A stretch of DNA of 64,000 nt, from contig NC_092569.1 in assembly GCF_037975245.1 (NCBI RefSeq), forward strand, positions 18,333,501 to 18,397,500, given 5' to 3'. This stretch comes from Apostichopus japonicus (taxonomy: Eukaryota; Echinodermata; Holothuroidea; Aspidochirotida; Stichopodidae). Below the pieces are notes generated by a model. It searched no databases. It saw only the letters and a program-made list of their open reading frames with translations, and was not told the origin of the DNA. The position numbers were made by a program, and so were the translations under genes. Position 1 is the stretch's first letter, and each line of letters starts with the position of its first letter. Of this stretch, positions 36,704 to 49,000 are shown one piece after another.

Positions 36704-38305
36704 TGTAAATGATAGGTCGGCTAAGTCGTCACTGATGGTTTAGTGAACATTTCTCTCGTTGAAGGTATTAAAAGTTCCATGGATCATACAGTTTTCTTCA
36801 AAACTATAGTTGAGTCACCTCGACAATGTGTTTCTTACTGTTCTTTGCTAAATAAAGATATATCCTGCTGCATCCCTCAGATCAGGAAGCGTTACAGATG
36901 CTTCTACATGTGTAATAGCTCCCTGCTCCCAAACACTTTCTTGTTGTTCTTTTTAACAGTTCGATGTTTCGGTTATGAGTTTCAACGGACATTCCGCTTT
37001 ACCAAATATATTATTGTAGTCCAGTCCATCTTCCCGACAGGTGATGTCGAAAGTTTTCAGGTGCCATGCATACAGCAGTAATGTCTGTGTTAAGCTTTTG
37101 ATATGAAAATATTTAAAAAAAATATATAAATAAAATAGAGCTTCTCTGTTACCTCAAAGAAAACGGAAATTTCACCCAATCTGTTACTCGGTTAACCAAA
37201 AGACATAGCACATATTACTTCAGAAATGGCTCCCTTCTGTCATCGCTGTATGCTGTGCTATCTGTCTGCATTATGGGCTCGTCTTTTAGTCCCTTGTAGT
37301 TTATGTTACTTTGTCATTCAGCCCCTAAAGAAGATTCTGCTAGGATCGAAACGTCAGTACACTAACACATTCTCTTACACAGGCCATTTAGTGGATACTC
37401 ATGAGTTTGCTAACAGTTTTTGTTTATTCTGATCAGTGTATGTTGTGAGAATGGCTTATCGGTATGAGGTAAGTGTCAAGAGGTCTTCTGTTGAGCATGG
37501 GATTGAATCTTGAGAAGCTTCTGACAATGTGAAGACTATGCTTATACGATATCGGCACTCGCCCGTTATGACGCAGGACACACCGCAACAACATTATTCA
37601 TATAAGAACATTTTCACATTGAATCTTTCGTGAGCTTCGAAATCAATTGCACATTACTAAACAGATTATAATGGTAGTGGATATTGGTAAACACAACTGC
37701 AATGATTATAATAATGAACTTTTACCTTTGCCTGAATGATATGTAAAATATTACAATTAGACCCTTACACATGTAACAATTTATATATTGTTAAGTATAT
37801 AACATGTTCAATATAGGTTTTAATCAATAAATAAACCATGGTTACCTTACGCTTTACTGTAACACTCATTTACATATGAACTTCATCAAGAATAAAAACA
37901 AAATCCTGTGCTTGTAGGGCTATATTCCATGTTAATCTCAACAACTTGTCGCATCTCTGAAATAATGTTTTGTCACCTTGTTTTTTTTTTACAACTGCAC
38001 CTGTAAATTCGGAATGATACTCTGTATTCCATATATATACAGCAATACTTTGAACCAGGAAGGTGTTGATAGCTCCATTGTTGAACAAACGCACACTAAA
38101 CCGGAATGTACGGCAGTGTTACCAAATATAACTGATACTAAAACTCGGCCCTTAAATGCTTCGGTCATGTCACTTGGTTATTTCTGAGGTGAGTCGATAA
38201 ACAAAGAACCATTTTTCAAAGGAATCATTCTCGTCTGAGGAGCGGTAGGATAAACATTTCTCTCTCTCTCTCTCTCTCTAAATATTATCCACAATTTGCT
38301 TCAAT
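36704..38305. other. intergenic upstream of FREP gene 2
   Basis: No supported gene. An open frame at 36743-37081 contains a cysteine-spaced segment (SPRQCVSYC...SCC...CFYMC) that could be a relic of a PAN/apple-like exon, but this is weak. Near 37321-37353 the string CCCCTAAAGAAGATTCTG with ATCGAAACGTC resembles the terminal sequence of Penelope-type elements. A short (TC)n run lies at 38259-38279, just before gene 2. No TATA box was recognised. Confidence 0.35.
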
Positions 38306-41300
38306 ATGACACTCAATTGTTTGATCTGGATTTTGATCTGCTTCGTAGCAACGATTTCATCTTCTCTCGGGGAAATGGTGAGTAAACGTAATTAATTTAT
38401 TTTAACAAATTATTTTTTTACTTTGCTGTTTTAAATTTCTCTTGGCGATTTTAATATACCATGTCACCTTTCTTCTTCGTCAGCTTCGATCGTTTTACAA
38501 CTTAAGCTTTTAAATTTTGCATTGCCTTTATATTTGTTGTATCTACTCTAACCTAGCCATGTAATATTAACACACAATTAGATACCTGTACTATATATCT
38601 GATTTATCAACACTTCAAATGTGTATATCTTAGAAACCAAAAGAGTTTTTCAAAAACATTCAACAGATTTTGAGTGATATATCGCACACAACAAATGTAC
38701 TGAATACGGGGCTAATTGGCTAGGTTCTTTAACGGCTTGTACAAAATGATACATTTGAAGCTGTAGACAAGCACGTTAAAGCCTTAGTAAGTCTTCCATT
38801 ATAACAGTTGGTACTAATATGTATCATGGCTGTGTTAACTTTAGGCTACAAAATAGACATCGTCAATGATTGCATGATTATTATGTGCCAACAAAGATTG
38901 CTTAGATTTTATTGCTAGCATGCAACCTTTTTAAACATTTATATATCAAGGCTAGAAATATGGATATATCTTTGTAATTCATTTCCTTGAAGGGTCTTTG
39001 AAACAAAAATGACTGTAATTAATAGATACTTTTGGTATAGTTTGAAAACTTTACATTTCAATAATATATGATAATGTTAAACGTAATTCTTGTAATAAAA
39101 CTAATTTGTGTTCAGAATAAGAAACAAAGTTAATACAAAGTAGGAAAAATCAAGTATGAATCAAACTTACCCCAAATAAAACTTATAAATTTAATACTTC
39201 TTGTTAAAACACAAATTGACGCTTTGCAAATAATGATATTGAATTTAAAAAAAAACTAAACGCTTACATATATAAGTTGCAGGTTAATGATAAAATCGTT
39301 AACGCATTTTAACAAAAAAGTTCACATAAAGAATATTTCTAAACTAGCTCCCCTGATACAAGTGTTTTTAGACTTTCTTTCAGTCTACTTCACATAAAAT
39401 CCGTTTGTGAAGTATTTAGCTATGAAGATGCTTCTTTTTAATTTTTAAAAGAGCAAGAGGTATTTATATAGAGCAAGATGTGTTTATATGCTTCCATCCG
39501 ACCCTCGTATATTTAATTATAATGTTAACTAAAGAACTCTTACATGCATAAAGCAAATACAATTTCGAGGCAATGAAACCCCTCAAATACATACATTAGA
39601 TTTAATCCGTACAGCAATATAGCTGGAAGACGATTTTGGAATGACAGTGTTGTGAAATTGGAAGAAAGCATCAAATTGAATGCATTTGTTTTTTTTTAAT
39701 TTTCGAAAATAACTTTGTAAAAGTAAACAATTTTAATGTATGAACATCTGGACATATGTTTGATTCTAACATTATGTTAGTTAGATACAAAGGAAATCAA
39801 CTACCTTCCTCAAGTTAATGTAACTAGCCTAGGACTATACTGAATGTAAATCGCATGATTTGTTTTCAACTAACTACAATAACTCTCACGTCATTGTGAA
39901 GTATTGCGTTCAATGCGTAACTACTTGAAATTTCACTACTTGAAATCATTACAAGAAAAAGGCCCGGCTTTGCGTAAAAACGCGTAATTAATAATCACGT
40001 TCTAATATCAACAAAATATGCGATTTGTAAGTCCCCCTATACCTATTAAAATTAGTTCCAACCTCTTTGAGTCTTTTTATGTAACTCACTGTTTATTTGT
40101 ACACATCATCAGGTACTCATGTACCATATTCGGAAGTAAACTGCCTGGAATATTGGTTTGCTACATTTGCTACATTTCTACTATTCCTTAAAAACAATTT
40201 CCTTCAAGTTGTGTAATTTTTAAAGAAATGGTCTCCGCATTGATCTTCTATGTTGCGCAAGAAGCCATTTTACTTCTTGGCTGTCGTAGTTACCGTCATC
40301 ATTTGGTTACAAATTCCAAACAAATGTTTGCGTGCTTTTCATTATGTGCTAGTTACTAATCACTGATAATTACTAAGGCAAATGTAATTTGTTACTTTCA
40401 CCAAAATACGGCAGTGAAGCATCTTTTATTCTTAAATAAAATTGAACTCTCTTTCGTGACTTTTTGCTTAAATCTTTAGGAGATTGTTGAATCGACCAGT
40501 GAGCAACTTCCTCCTAACCGAAACAGAAGAAGCACAGATCACGGTAACGATAGATAGTTTTGAGTTTGTCTGCTTAATGCATTTGTTAAGGTTCAGTTTC
40601 ATTGATAACATTTCTGCTGTTAAAAAAATACCCATCAGTTACGTAACAGATATAATAATGGAAACACAACTCGATAATCATTTGTAAAAGCTACTCTCAG
40701 TTTTTGAATATGTAAAACATACTTTAGTAATTGTTTTGCCACTTGTTTTTATTTTGCATATTTCAAAAATTGTCCGTGTGGTTTATCGGTCTTCATCCTT
40801 TACCCACTGTGTACCATTGCAATATTCTTCTATTCGGTTGTTGTTTTACAACTTGTTTATCTATAAAGCATCCATTTAGTTGTTAATGTTTACTGTATGT
40901 TACTTAACACACCCTTTCTTGTTTACTCGATGAGTGTACAGTATGTGATTTAATATACCCCTTTTATTTCTAGATGTCAATATATCAATAAACATACACT
41001 TTCATGTTTTCTCTTGTTATATGCTCCACTATTCAATCATTTAAAAATATCTCACATTCTTCTAATGGGAGGGATGAAATAATAATTACCCATTATGAGA
41101 CAACAATATCTTCATCAATAATTTTAAAGCTATTGAATGTTGATGTCTCGTATAGCAGTAGTTTCTTAATATTTTGAAAAACGGTCATTCATGAACCTGT
41201 TATATCTTCCTGAGTCTCAAAGAATGTTTTGTATCATATATAGAGATTTCCTATTTTTACTACCAATCCGGCGAGTATCCCAGAGATTGTCAAGAAGTAT

Positions 41301-41499
41301 TTGATCAATGTGAAGGAGACTCCCTTGATTCCGGTGTATATTTGATCCAACCAGTTGGCGCGAAAGAACCATTCGAAGTACTTTGTAACAATTCCATTGA
41401 TGAAGGAAGATGGACGGTAATTTTGTTCTCTTAATTTGATTGAAAGATTTATAGATGAAGGCTTTTCATCTGTTTTATTTAAAACAAACCTTCCACGAG

Positions 41500-41577
<78 letters not shown>

Positions 41578-44464
41578 GTTAGATCGTCTTCGTTTCCCAT
41601 TACATCGTCACATTCAGCATCTTATTGTACTGCTGCCACATGGGTACCGAGTGGACTCATTTTGCGTTCTTTTGTTCAAAAGGAAATGTTGTGACGTAAT
41701 TTGTCGTCTGGCGAACAATTCATTTGGTTGATTGCCAATTCATGTTAATTGTATATATGATACATACACGGAAGCCATTGCTGTATTTAAAATTGGTTTC
41801 AGTTTTGTATTTAACAAGGTAACCTTTATTTCGGTTAATAATAATAAAGGCTAAATAAGTGTTTGTAAAATACAAGATCATGTCGTTTATGTGCTAGCTA
41901 AGATTAAGTAGTGTCGCATAGGTAGAAAGGAAAACTAGACAAAATTTATAGGTAGCCCTTTTTTTATTCAATGATTTTCAAATCCTATATGCGTTAGTAG
42001 TTGGCAGTGTCTGTGTTCTAGAATCATTCATTTTCTGAATCTTAATTTAAGAAGGGTGGAATTTGTTTTCCATATGATGATCAAAGTGTTCGTCTTATTC
42101 AAATGTACGGTAAGAAAGAATACATAAAAATTGACGTCGTACGGTGTTTACATTTATTACATGCCGAAGTTGTTATGACATGTTTGTTAGTTTGTATTAT
42201 AAACATACACGAGAATACAATCATAATAAATTAAACCAGTATCAACAATTGAAATGAAGGCCTTACAAGAGGCTCTAACACAATATTGCCAAATTAAATG
42301 TTTTTTTTTCGACGTGTTACCTGTGCAAATTGTCTACCATTTCTATTCAACACAGGTGTTACAACGTCGTATGGACGGATCGATCGATTTCTATCGTTAC
42401 TGGGATGAGTACAAAAATGGTTTTGGGTTTCTCAATACTGAATTTTGGCTCGGCAACGACAAGATTGCTCTTTTGACTAATCAGAAAGACTACGAGTTAA
42501 GAATTGACATTACTGATCGGCATGGCTCGTTATATTTTGCAAAGTATAATCTCTTCCGGATCAGTGATGAACAGAGTAAATATAGACTAGTAAACATCGA
42601 TGGATATGATTCTGCCAGCTCAGTTGGTATGTAAATGTTTATACCATGAAACATTATGGTAATATTAAAGTTGAAATATGAATGATAAAATATTTATTTT
42701 AAGTTCTGAGCAACTTTCTGCAAACTTTTGAGTCATTCACTCATGATAAAAGCATAATGCAGACTGTTTTATACTTGTTGAATATAAGACGTACGAAAAA
42801 GTGCAATGATATCCTCCATATTGTATGTTACTTTCACATCATCAGTGCAACTAGAAGTTCTTAATTTTATCAATTATAAACAAATTTCGCGAAATTATGA
42901 ACTACACACATTACAAGGGCATATTTTAATTTGCCCTACCTGAAGATGTAACTAGATTACTTTAATTGGTAATAATCTGGCGCACTCCTTATCTTTGATT
43001 GGGTCTTTAGGAATGTAGATTTCCCACTCGTAAAACAAAGTGTTGCGTTATATTAATTATGACTTCCGTGTAGGTGAAGTAGATTTAGCATGTTACCCCG
43101 GATTATCAACAATACTTTACAAGATGAATTCAACTCTTTGTCTGACATGTAATTATTATTATTTATTAAGGTTATTCCAAAGTTTGCAAAAAGGTATAGA
43201 CTGAAAGCATGCAAGCAAGTCATATAACCATAATACATGCTTCTAGTTCGTGTTGTGAGTTGACGTCCTAACATTGGTTATCAGGGGCATTCAACAGTTA
43301 CGATTGTCAAATAAAGCCACCTATAGTTCCAAATGGTTTCCTAAACTTCGCTATTCAACAACACTGCACTCATGTAGGACCGTCAATTACCATTGCACAC
43401 CCTACACCTGTCACCATTAGTTTAGTGACAGAGATAATTGTGATAGATAACTTTCCCAACCAGCTAAGATTATTCAGTTCGTATTCTAATTGGGAGGTAT
43501 AACAGCGTAAATAGTTCTGAAACATGTGACTGAAGCCTCCAGCAAGTCAAAATGTAAAATCGCCGTGATTCATGTTTTAATAAGTTTCTCTATCGTCTTT
43601 ACTGGAAATGCAAATCATCTAATATATTGAAGCTAGAATGACCTGGTTTTTTTTAACAAAGTGTTTTCTTTTTTACATGTACCTTGCAAATATGGACAGA
43701 AAAGAAACGGGGTATTAAATCACACATTGATAATGATAGCCTCCTGACAATATAATTAAACCCGACCTGAAATCTCACAAAAAGAGCATGATTTTCATGA
43801 GATTTTTGTGGGAGTCGTTTACCGTTGAAATCTGCAAAAATAAGATAATGGTAACATTAATTTACCAATATAACCAGTTGCATATCATTGAAATAAGAAC
43901 TGTAAGTCAAAATATCGCTTTCAGTGATTCCTTCTTATGCATCAGTTCACCTTTGTGAACTAAAGTTGAATTATTTATATATTAAGGTAATACAACTTAC
44001 CAACTGTAATGTATCAGCTTCCGCAGAGTATCACGCACATATTGCAGACAGCATTAATACACATACGTCTTAAATTAAACTATACTAATTACATTGATCT
44101 CCCTTTTTTTTATCTCATTTGAACAGGAATTGATCGTATGTCATGGCATAAAAATAAGTTATTCAGTACGAGGGATCAAGATAACGACGGTTGGAGTGAC
44201 TACCACTGTGCAGAGAAGCACGTGGGTGCCTGGTGGTTTGGGCATCTTAACTATCAACCTAGCAGTACTTCATGTGCTTACGATTATTATTGTGAGTTTT
44301 TTCCAGTCGGTGGAGGTGGATGTGTCCAGTGTGGGCCTTTCCATCCTAACAGCGACTATGACGGCTCCACACGTGGAACCAACATGTTTTGGGATGACCT
44401 TCGTGGTGGAGGAAACAACGATTGTGGACTGATTTATACTGATCTAAAAATAAGACCGACTTAA
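38306..44464 (+). CDS. secreted fibrinogen-related protein (FREP gene 2)
   Basis: Five exons join in frame with GT-AG sites: 38306-38377, 40480-40543, 41244-41416, 42356-42626 and 44127-44464, giving 305 residues. Exon 1 is a signal peptide (MTLNCLIWILICFVATISSS). Exon 2 is a 21-residue linker with RNRR-ST at residues 38-43, matching gene 1. Exons 3-5 encode one fibrinogen domain: YPRDC, CNNSI, then VLQRR, FWLGNDK, RDQDND at the calcium site, GAWW, an enlarged loop with four extra cysteines, and a KIRPT end. At the usual GGGWT position this copy reads EGRWT, losing two glycines. Introns are long (2.1, 0.7, 0.9 and 1.5 kb). It is a close paralogue of gene 1 in the same orientation. Secretion and lectin-like binding are inferred from the family. 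Confidence 0.88.
41502..41574. repeat. (TA)n microsatellite in FREP gene 2 intron 3
   Basis: About 73 bp of uninterrupted TA repeat, 85 bp after the exon 3 donor. Confidence 0.96.
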
Positions 44465-47400
44465 TTCATAAGGCTAACAATATGTGAAATTAACTTAACG
44501 AGTCGGTTAGACGAATTGTTTGTACATGGCTAATGCCAGGAAAAGAAATTTTATCTAACCATATCATGAGTTTTAAAAAAAATCCCAAAACACTGAGTAA
44601 TTTGATCTATTTCATATTTTCTTTTGTTTTCCTTTGTCTTCGTTCATAATTCTCCAATTTGTGAAAACCCTTTGAATATTTGTAGACAAAAACCTAATTT
44701 GCTCCTGCGATAATTCATAATTACTTTGTAACTTGATTGCATCGAAATATGAATGATGTCTCAAATTAGGGACATGTACGGTTTTAAACATATCGCTTCT
44801 GTTGAAGAATAAGAATTTTAATGAAGGTTTTTGTTTAATTACAAAAGACTAATTGCAAAAGACTTATTTTATTTATATATTTTTTGAAATTCAGACGTGC
44901 ATCTTCCCAGAAATGTTAATGTGTACCAAAAGTGAACTAGAAGCAAGCAGAAATTATCTCATGGATTCACATTGTAGAGGGTTTTTCTTTTCATTTCTTT
45001 AATGTTGTATATTTAGATAGGCAACCACGGAATGAGTACGGTTACAAGTTTTAGTAAAGTGGTTATAAAACATATCCAACACAACTGGGGATCACTCTTT
45101 AAATATTGTCGCAACACTATTCTCACATTGGAAATTGAATTCATTTGTTTCTTATTGTATGTGTGAAATCATTGCATTGCATTGCATCATATGCATGTTG
45201 AAGTCTTAATATTAAGCTGCTTCTAATATATCCATTTTAGTTTAAACCCATATATAAATATGAATTTGGAGTCAGTTGTTCAGTACGCAATCAAAATAAA
45301 ACAAAATGGTATGCAATTGTGCAATCATATTATATTCAACTGAAATGTTTCGTTTCTCCACCATCCTGAGCACCTAGAAAATAGAATAAAATAAAATTAA
45401 GGGTAACTCTGAAAACAGAATGGGGACATGGAAATTGGAGAGGAAAAATTGAATTTCTTTTCATAACAAACTGAATACTTATTTGCTTCTAAGGTTAATG
45501 CAAACCTACAAATCATTTTTTGTTATAGTTCTAACCAGCGAATTTAAGTTCATACTGCCGATAGTGACGATCCAGGTAGTATGAAGTTATATTTGTGAGC
45601 TTAAATTGTCTTCTTTTTCCCCCGTTATATATTACTTCCAGCCACACTCTGTCGGATCGTTAAATATGTAGACACCTATCTCCAGACATGGAGCGTACTC
45701 ATTATCGATCATGCGGTACGTTTCATTTTAGTTTCGATACACTTGTAGGAAAACGATAACAATGCATTTGTTTTACTTCCCAAGATAAATCTGACCATTC
45801 TCTGTGTCAACTTGGCTTCTAAAGTGAAACATAACGTGTATACCTGTATAGTAACTGATACGCCATGAAGTTAAGGTATTATACGTAGTCAACTGAAACT
45901 GAAGCTTCCTGCTATTCTTATTGCGTTCTGCTCGATTATCTGCCGTATGAGGGAGTTAACTCATCCAGTCACTTGTATGTAAAAGTTAAAGATTGTGTAT
46001 GTGGTTTACCACTCGACCGCAACTCCGGGACTAGAGGAAGAGCAAGACATTGTACTAACCAGATATGGCATGAAGAATACATCTATTTTTTGGCGTAATA
46101 TTTTACAGCAGGAAATATAGGACCTGCTTACAAGTTTCCTATTTTTTCTTCTTTTTGTTGCAAAACTATTGCCACGGGCGTCTACAGCCAGGAAAAGCGA
46201 TCGCAAAAGAGGAATGTGGCAAAAGAAAACATAAAACAGCACAGACACTGTGATCCTCATTCAGTATATCCATGCTCGTACATATTAATTGTTATGATGC
46301 ACACATGTAACTGCTAGAAGATTAACCGATTAATTTACTGTCATGATAAACTAGTTTACATATTAATATATTGCAAGGTTCACCATAAATCTCAACGCAA
46401 GACTTAGTTGCTCCTTTACAGCCCATTCTCTCCATTCCTCACTTTTGTTTTTGTTTTTCTTTAGCATGGATTACTACAGCTGACATTCGTTGCATACATC
46501 ACGTTAAATATAATACTCAAAATTACAGTAGAAATGCGATGGCAAAATGTCCTCTCTAATTCATGTCGTTGTGATAATCCCATAGTATATAACAATTTTT
46601 ATTTTTAATACTAGGTTGGAAGCTCTAGCATCAGTCACTGACCTACACATAATGTAACTCTGAACGAAATCCAATAACAATATTCATCAAAATCTATCAC
46701 TGAATGAACCAATCACGATTAAGAAAGAAAACAACACGTGGTCCTAATTTTTAGTTATGTGTTTCCTTGTCTGATAATACGGGCTCCTAAACTAGACGTC
46801 TGATATAGGACCGAACAATTTCTTATGTATTGGGAATTAACGAGGGGAACTTGAAGGTTAAAAGTAAAATGGATGAAAGTCTAAGGTGCAAAGGGTGAAA
46901 GAAATTTCAGGAGCTTGATGTAGGAACTTAAAGGAGCTATAATATCACTTTATGAAAAGAGGAAGCAATGTTATGCTGAACAAAAATAGAAGAATTTAAC
47001 CGAAAGTTAACTGAAAATGATTTGAACAATCAAATCTATAAACATGGGCAACTTTTTATGAGTATGTTAACATACAATTTTCTAAATATCTAAATAGTAT
47101 ATCATGCCATAAGTGCTTTGTTGTGTTTTAAGCTATTCTCTATCAATTACCAGTATCTTATTTCATTTGCAAGATATCCCAGATATAGATGTTCCTTCAC
47201 GCACAAGGCATATAAAATATACTTCTCTTCTAGGAAGTTGTTTATGACAGCTGTGTCTATTGTATACACCACCGATGACGACAGGGAGTCTTCCCTACAA
47301 CTTCTTATAACATCTTATAAAGTGATATATGAGTAGTCAAGAACACTTTAAGGAAAGAGAGACCATATATAACTAATATGTTATCGAGAAACCGTGCAAT

Positions 47401-49000
47401 ATAGATTATCTGTCAAATGTGTGAGTGCGACTTGTTCATATCAAAAATGATTATTCTGTAAACATATAGCTTAAAGACAAATTTCAATAAAGAGTGAATT
47501 AATACGGTTTTGTTGACATAACAAATATATCACACAGTGCTTTGACCAACCGACAGATAAGCTTGACTGACCATTATAGCAGAGTCAAAGTACTATAACA
47601 TATGCAGTCCGTTTATATATTGTCTGTATTTTAGAAGAAGAAATTCTTCGCCAGAGCAACTTCTAATCAATTGCTTAATGCAGTGATTATTATGATGTTC
47701 TATACGAAGATTGCTTGTATTAGACACAGCGTGTCGTTTAATTGAGCGGAGAATGAGATTTTAAGAAATGTTGCTGTACCAGCGACTAATTGGTACTTAG
47801 CTTTTACAAAAATGGTGTTCTTTATTATAATACCTGTGAAAATAATAAATCAAGTCAATAAAATCAATACCACTTTTACTCTAGTGAACTCTGTTCTGAC
47901 AAAATAAAAACGTCATAATGACACGATTTTTCCATTGCTCTTTTTACTATTATTTCTGATCTCTCTGCATGTTGGATTTGCGTGCATTATGTATACTTTA
48001 CTGTTACTAACAGTTTCATTTAATGATTAAAAAGAAAAACGAAAAACATTTGAGTCGTGCAGAATAATCAAACGAAATATGAAGTAAAACAAAGATCATA
48101 GTAACATTTAACAATAATTTGTTGCAGCTTTCCAGTGGTAAATTCATTTTAGGGATTTGCAAAAGAGGTATGATTTGCACTAAATTAATACATGTTGTAT
48201 TCAAGAAGTATTCATTTGAAATTCAATGCACGTTCTGTAGCAAAAGTTAACTTGGAACTATGATGTCATACATGCAGCAAAAAAATGGAATACAAATTTT
48301 ACATGAACAATTAATTTCAGAACATTCTTCAGTATATCGTTCAAGTGGCTGGACATTGCCAGTTAATCGGCCTTGTTTCCAATTGACTTATACGATACAG
48401 TGTTTTGCGTTGCCCTCATTGCTTACGAACCTGTGAGTTTAAATGAATATTCATCACACAATTATATATTACAAATTAACGAGTAATGCAAACAAAATGT
48501 ATTAACAACGGAGGTCAAAATACCTCGCATTTATATATCTGATAGACATGCGCATACGTTTTAATGGTGCTAACATTAATATACGGTTGGAGCAGTTAGT
48601 CAATCCAAAGTTTGCAAAAAGAATTGTCTGAAAGAAACACGCTTAGAAAAAACGATACAATTCGTTTCTTAAGAACTCTTTAGAACTTCAGATTTACACT
48701 CCATTAATCTAAAGTGAGTCCATTAAGAAAGTGAATCAGCAAAAGAGATGTGTACTTGCAATCGGTTTTTGTTTTCATTTTCACTCAAAATTCATTCATC
48801 GCGCTTCACGGTAAAGAGTATCGCGTCATTGCAGGGCCTGACATTGGTTAATCGATACCTTAAGTCGACGGTTTGTACAGTCGAGACCATCAAGGGCGAT
48901 AAATAGACTGTATACTAGAACATATGTGCTAGACTATTTAACACATATTCTTAATTTGCAAAACCAATTTCGTAAAAGAAAGCTAGTTTATAAATCCACC
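44465..49000. other. intergenic between FREP genes 2 and 3
   Basis: About 4.5 kb without recognised exons of the FREP type. An AATAAA at 45295-45300, about 830 nt after the gene 2 stop, is a candidate polyadenylation signal. No dispersed repeat with termini was identified. Upstream of gene 3, GATAAATAG near 48897 is a weak TATA-like string. Confidence 0.4.
46006..46260 (-). CDS. uncertain small secreted-type ORF
   Basis: An 84-residue minus-strand frame begins with a hydrophobic segment (MRITVSVLFYVFFCHIPLL) followed by a basic stretch (TKRRKNRK). A possible donor GTAAGC follows KRRKNRKL in phase 0, so it could be a signal-peptide exon. However, no partner exon is visible downstream on that strand before gene 2. 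It may be chance. Confidence 0.15.
   Translation of the reverse strand: MRITVSVLFYVFFCHIPLLRSLFLAVDARGNSFATKRRKNRKLVSRSYISCCKILRQKIDVFFMPYLVSTMSCSSSSPGVAVEW

Noticed and set aside
36743-37081. Cysteine-spaced open frame suggesting a PAN/apple domain
   Set aside because: The pattern is too short and loose, and no flanking exon supports it.
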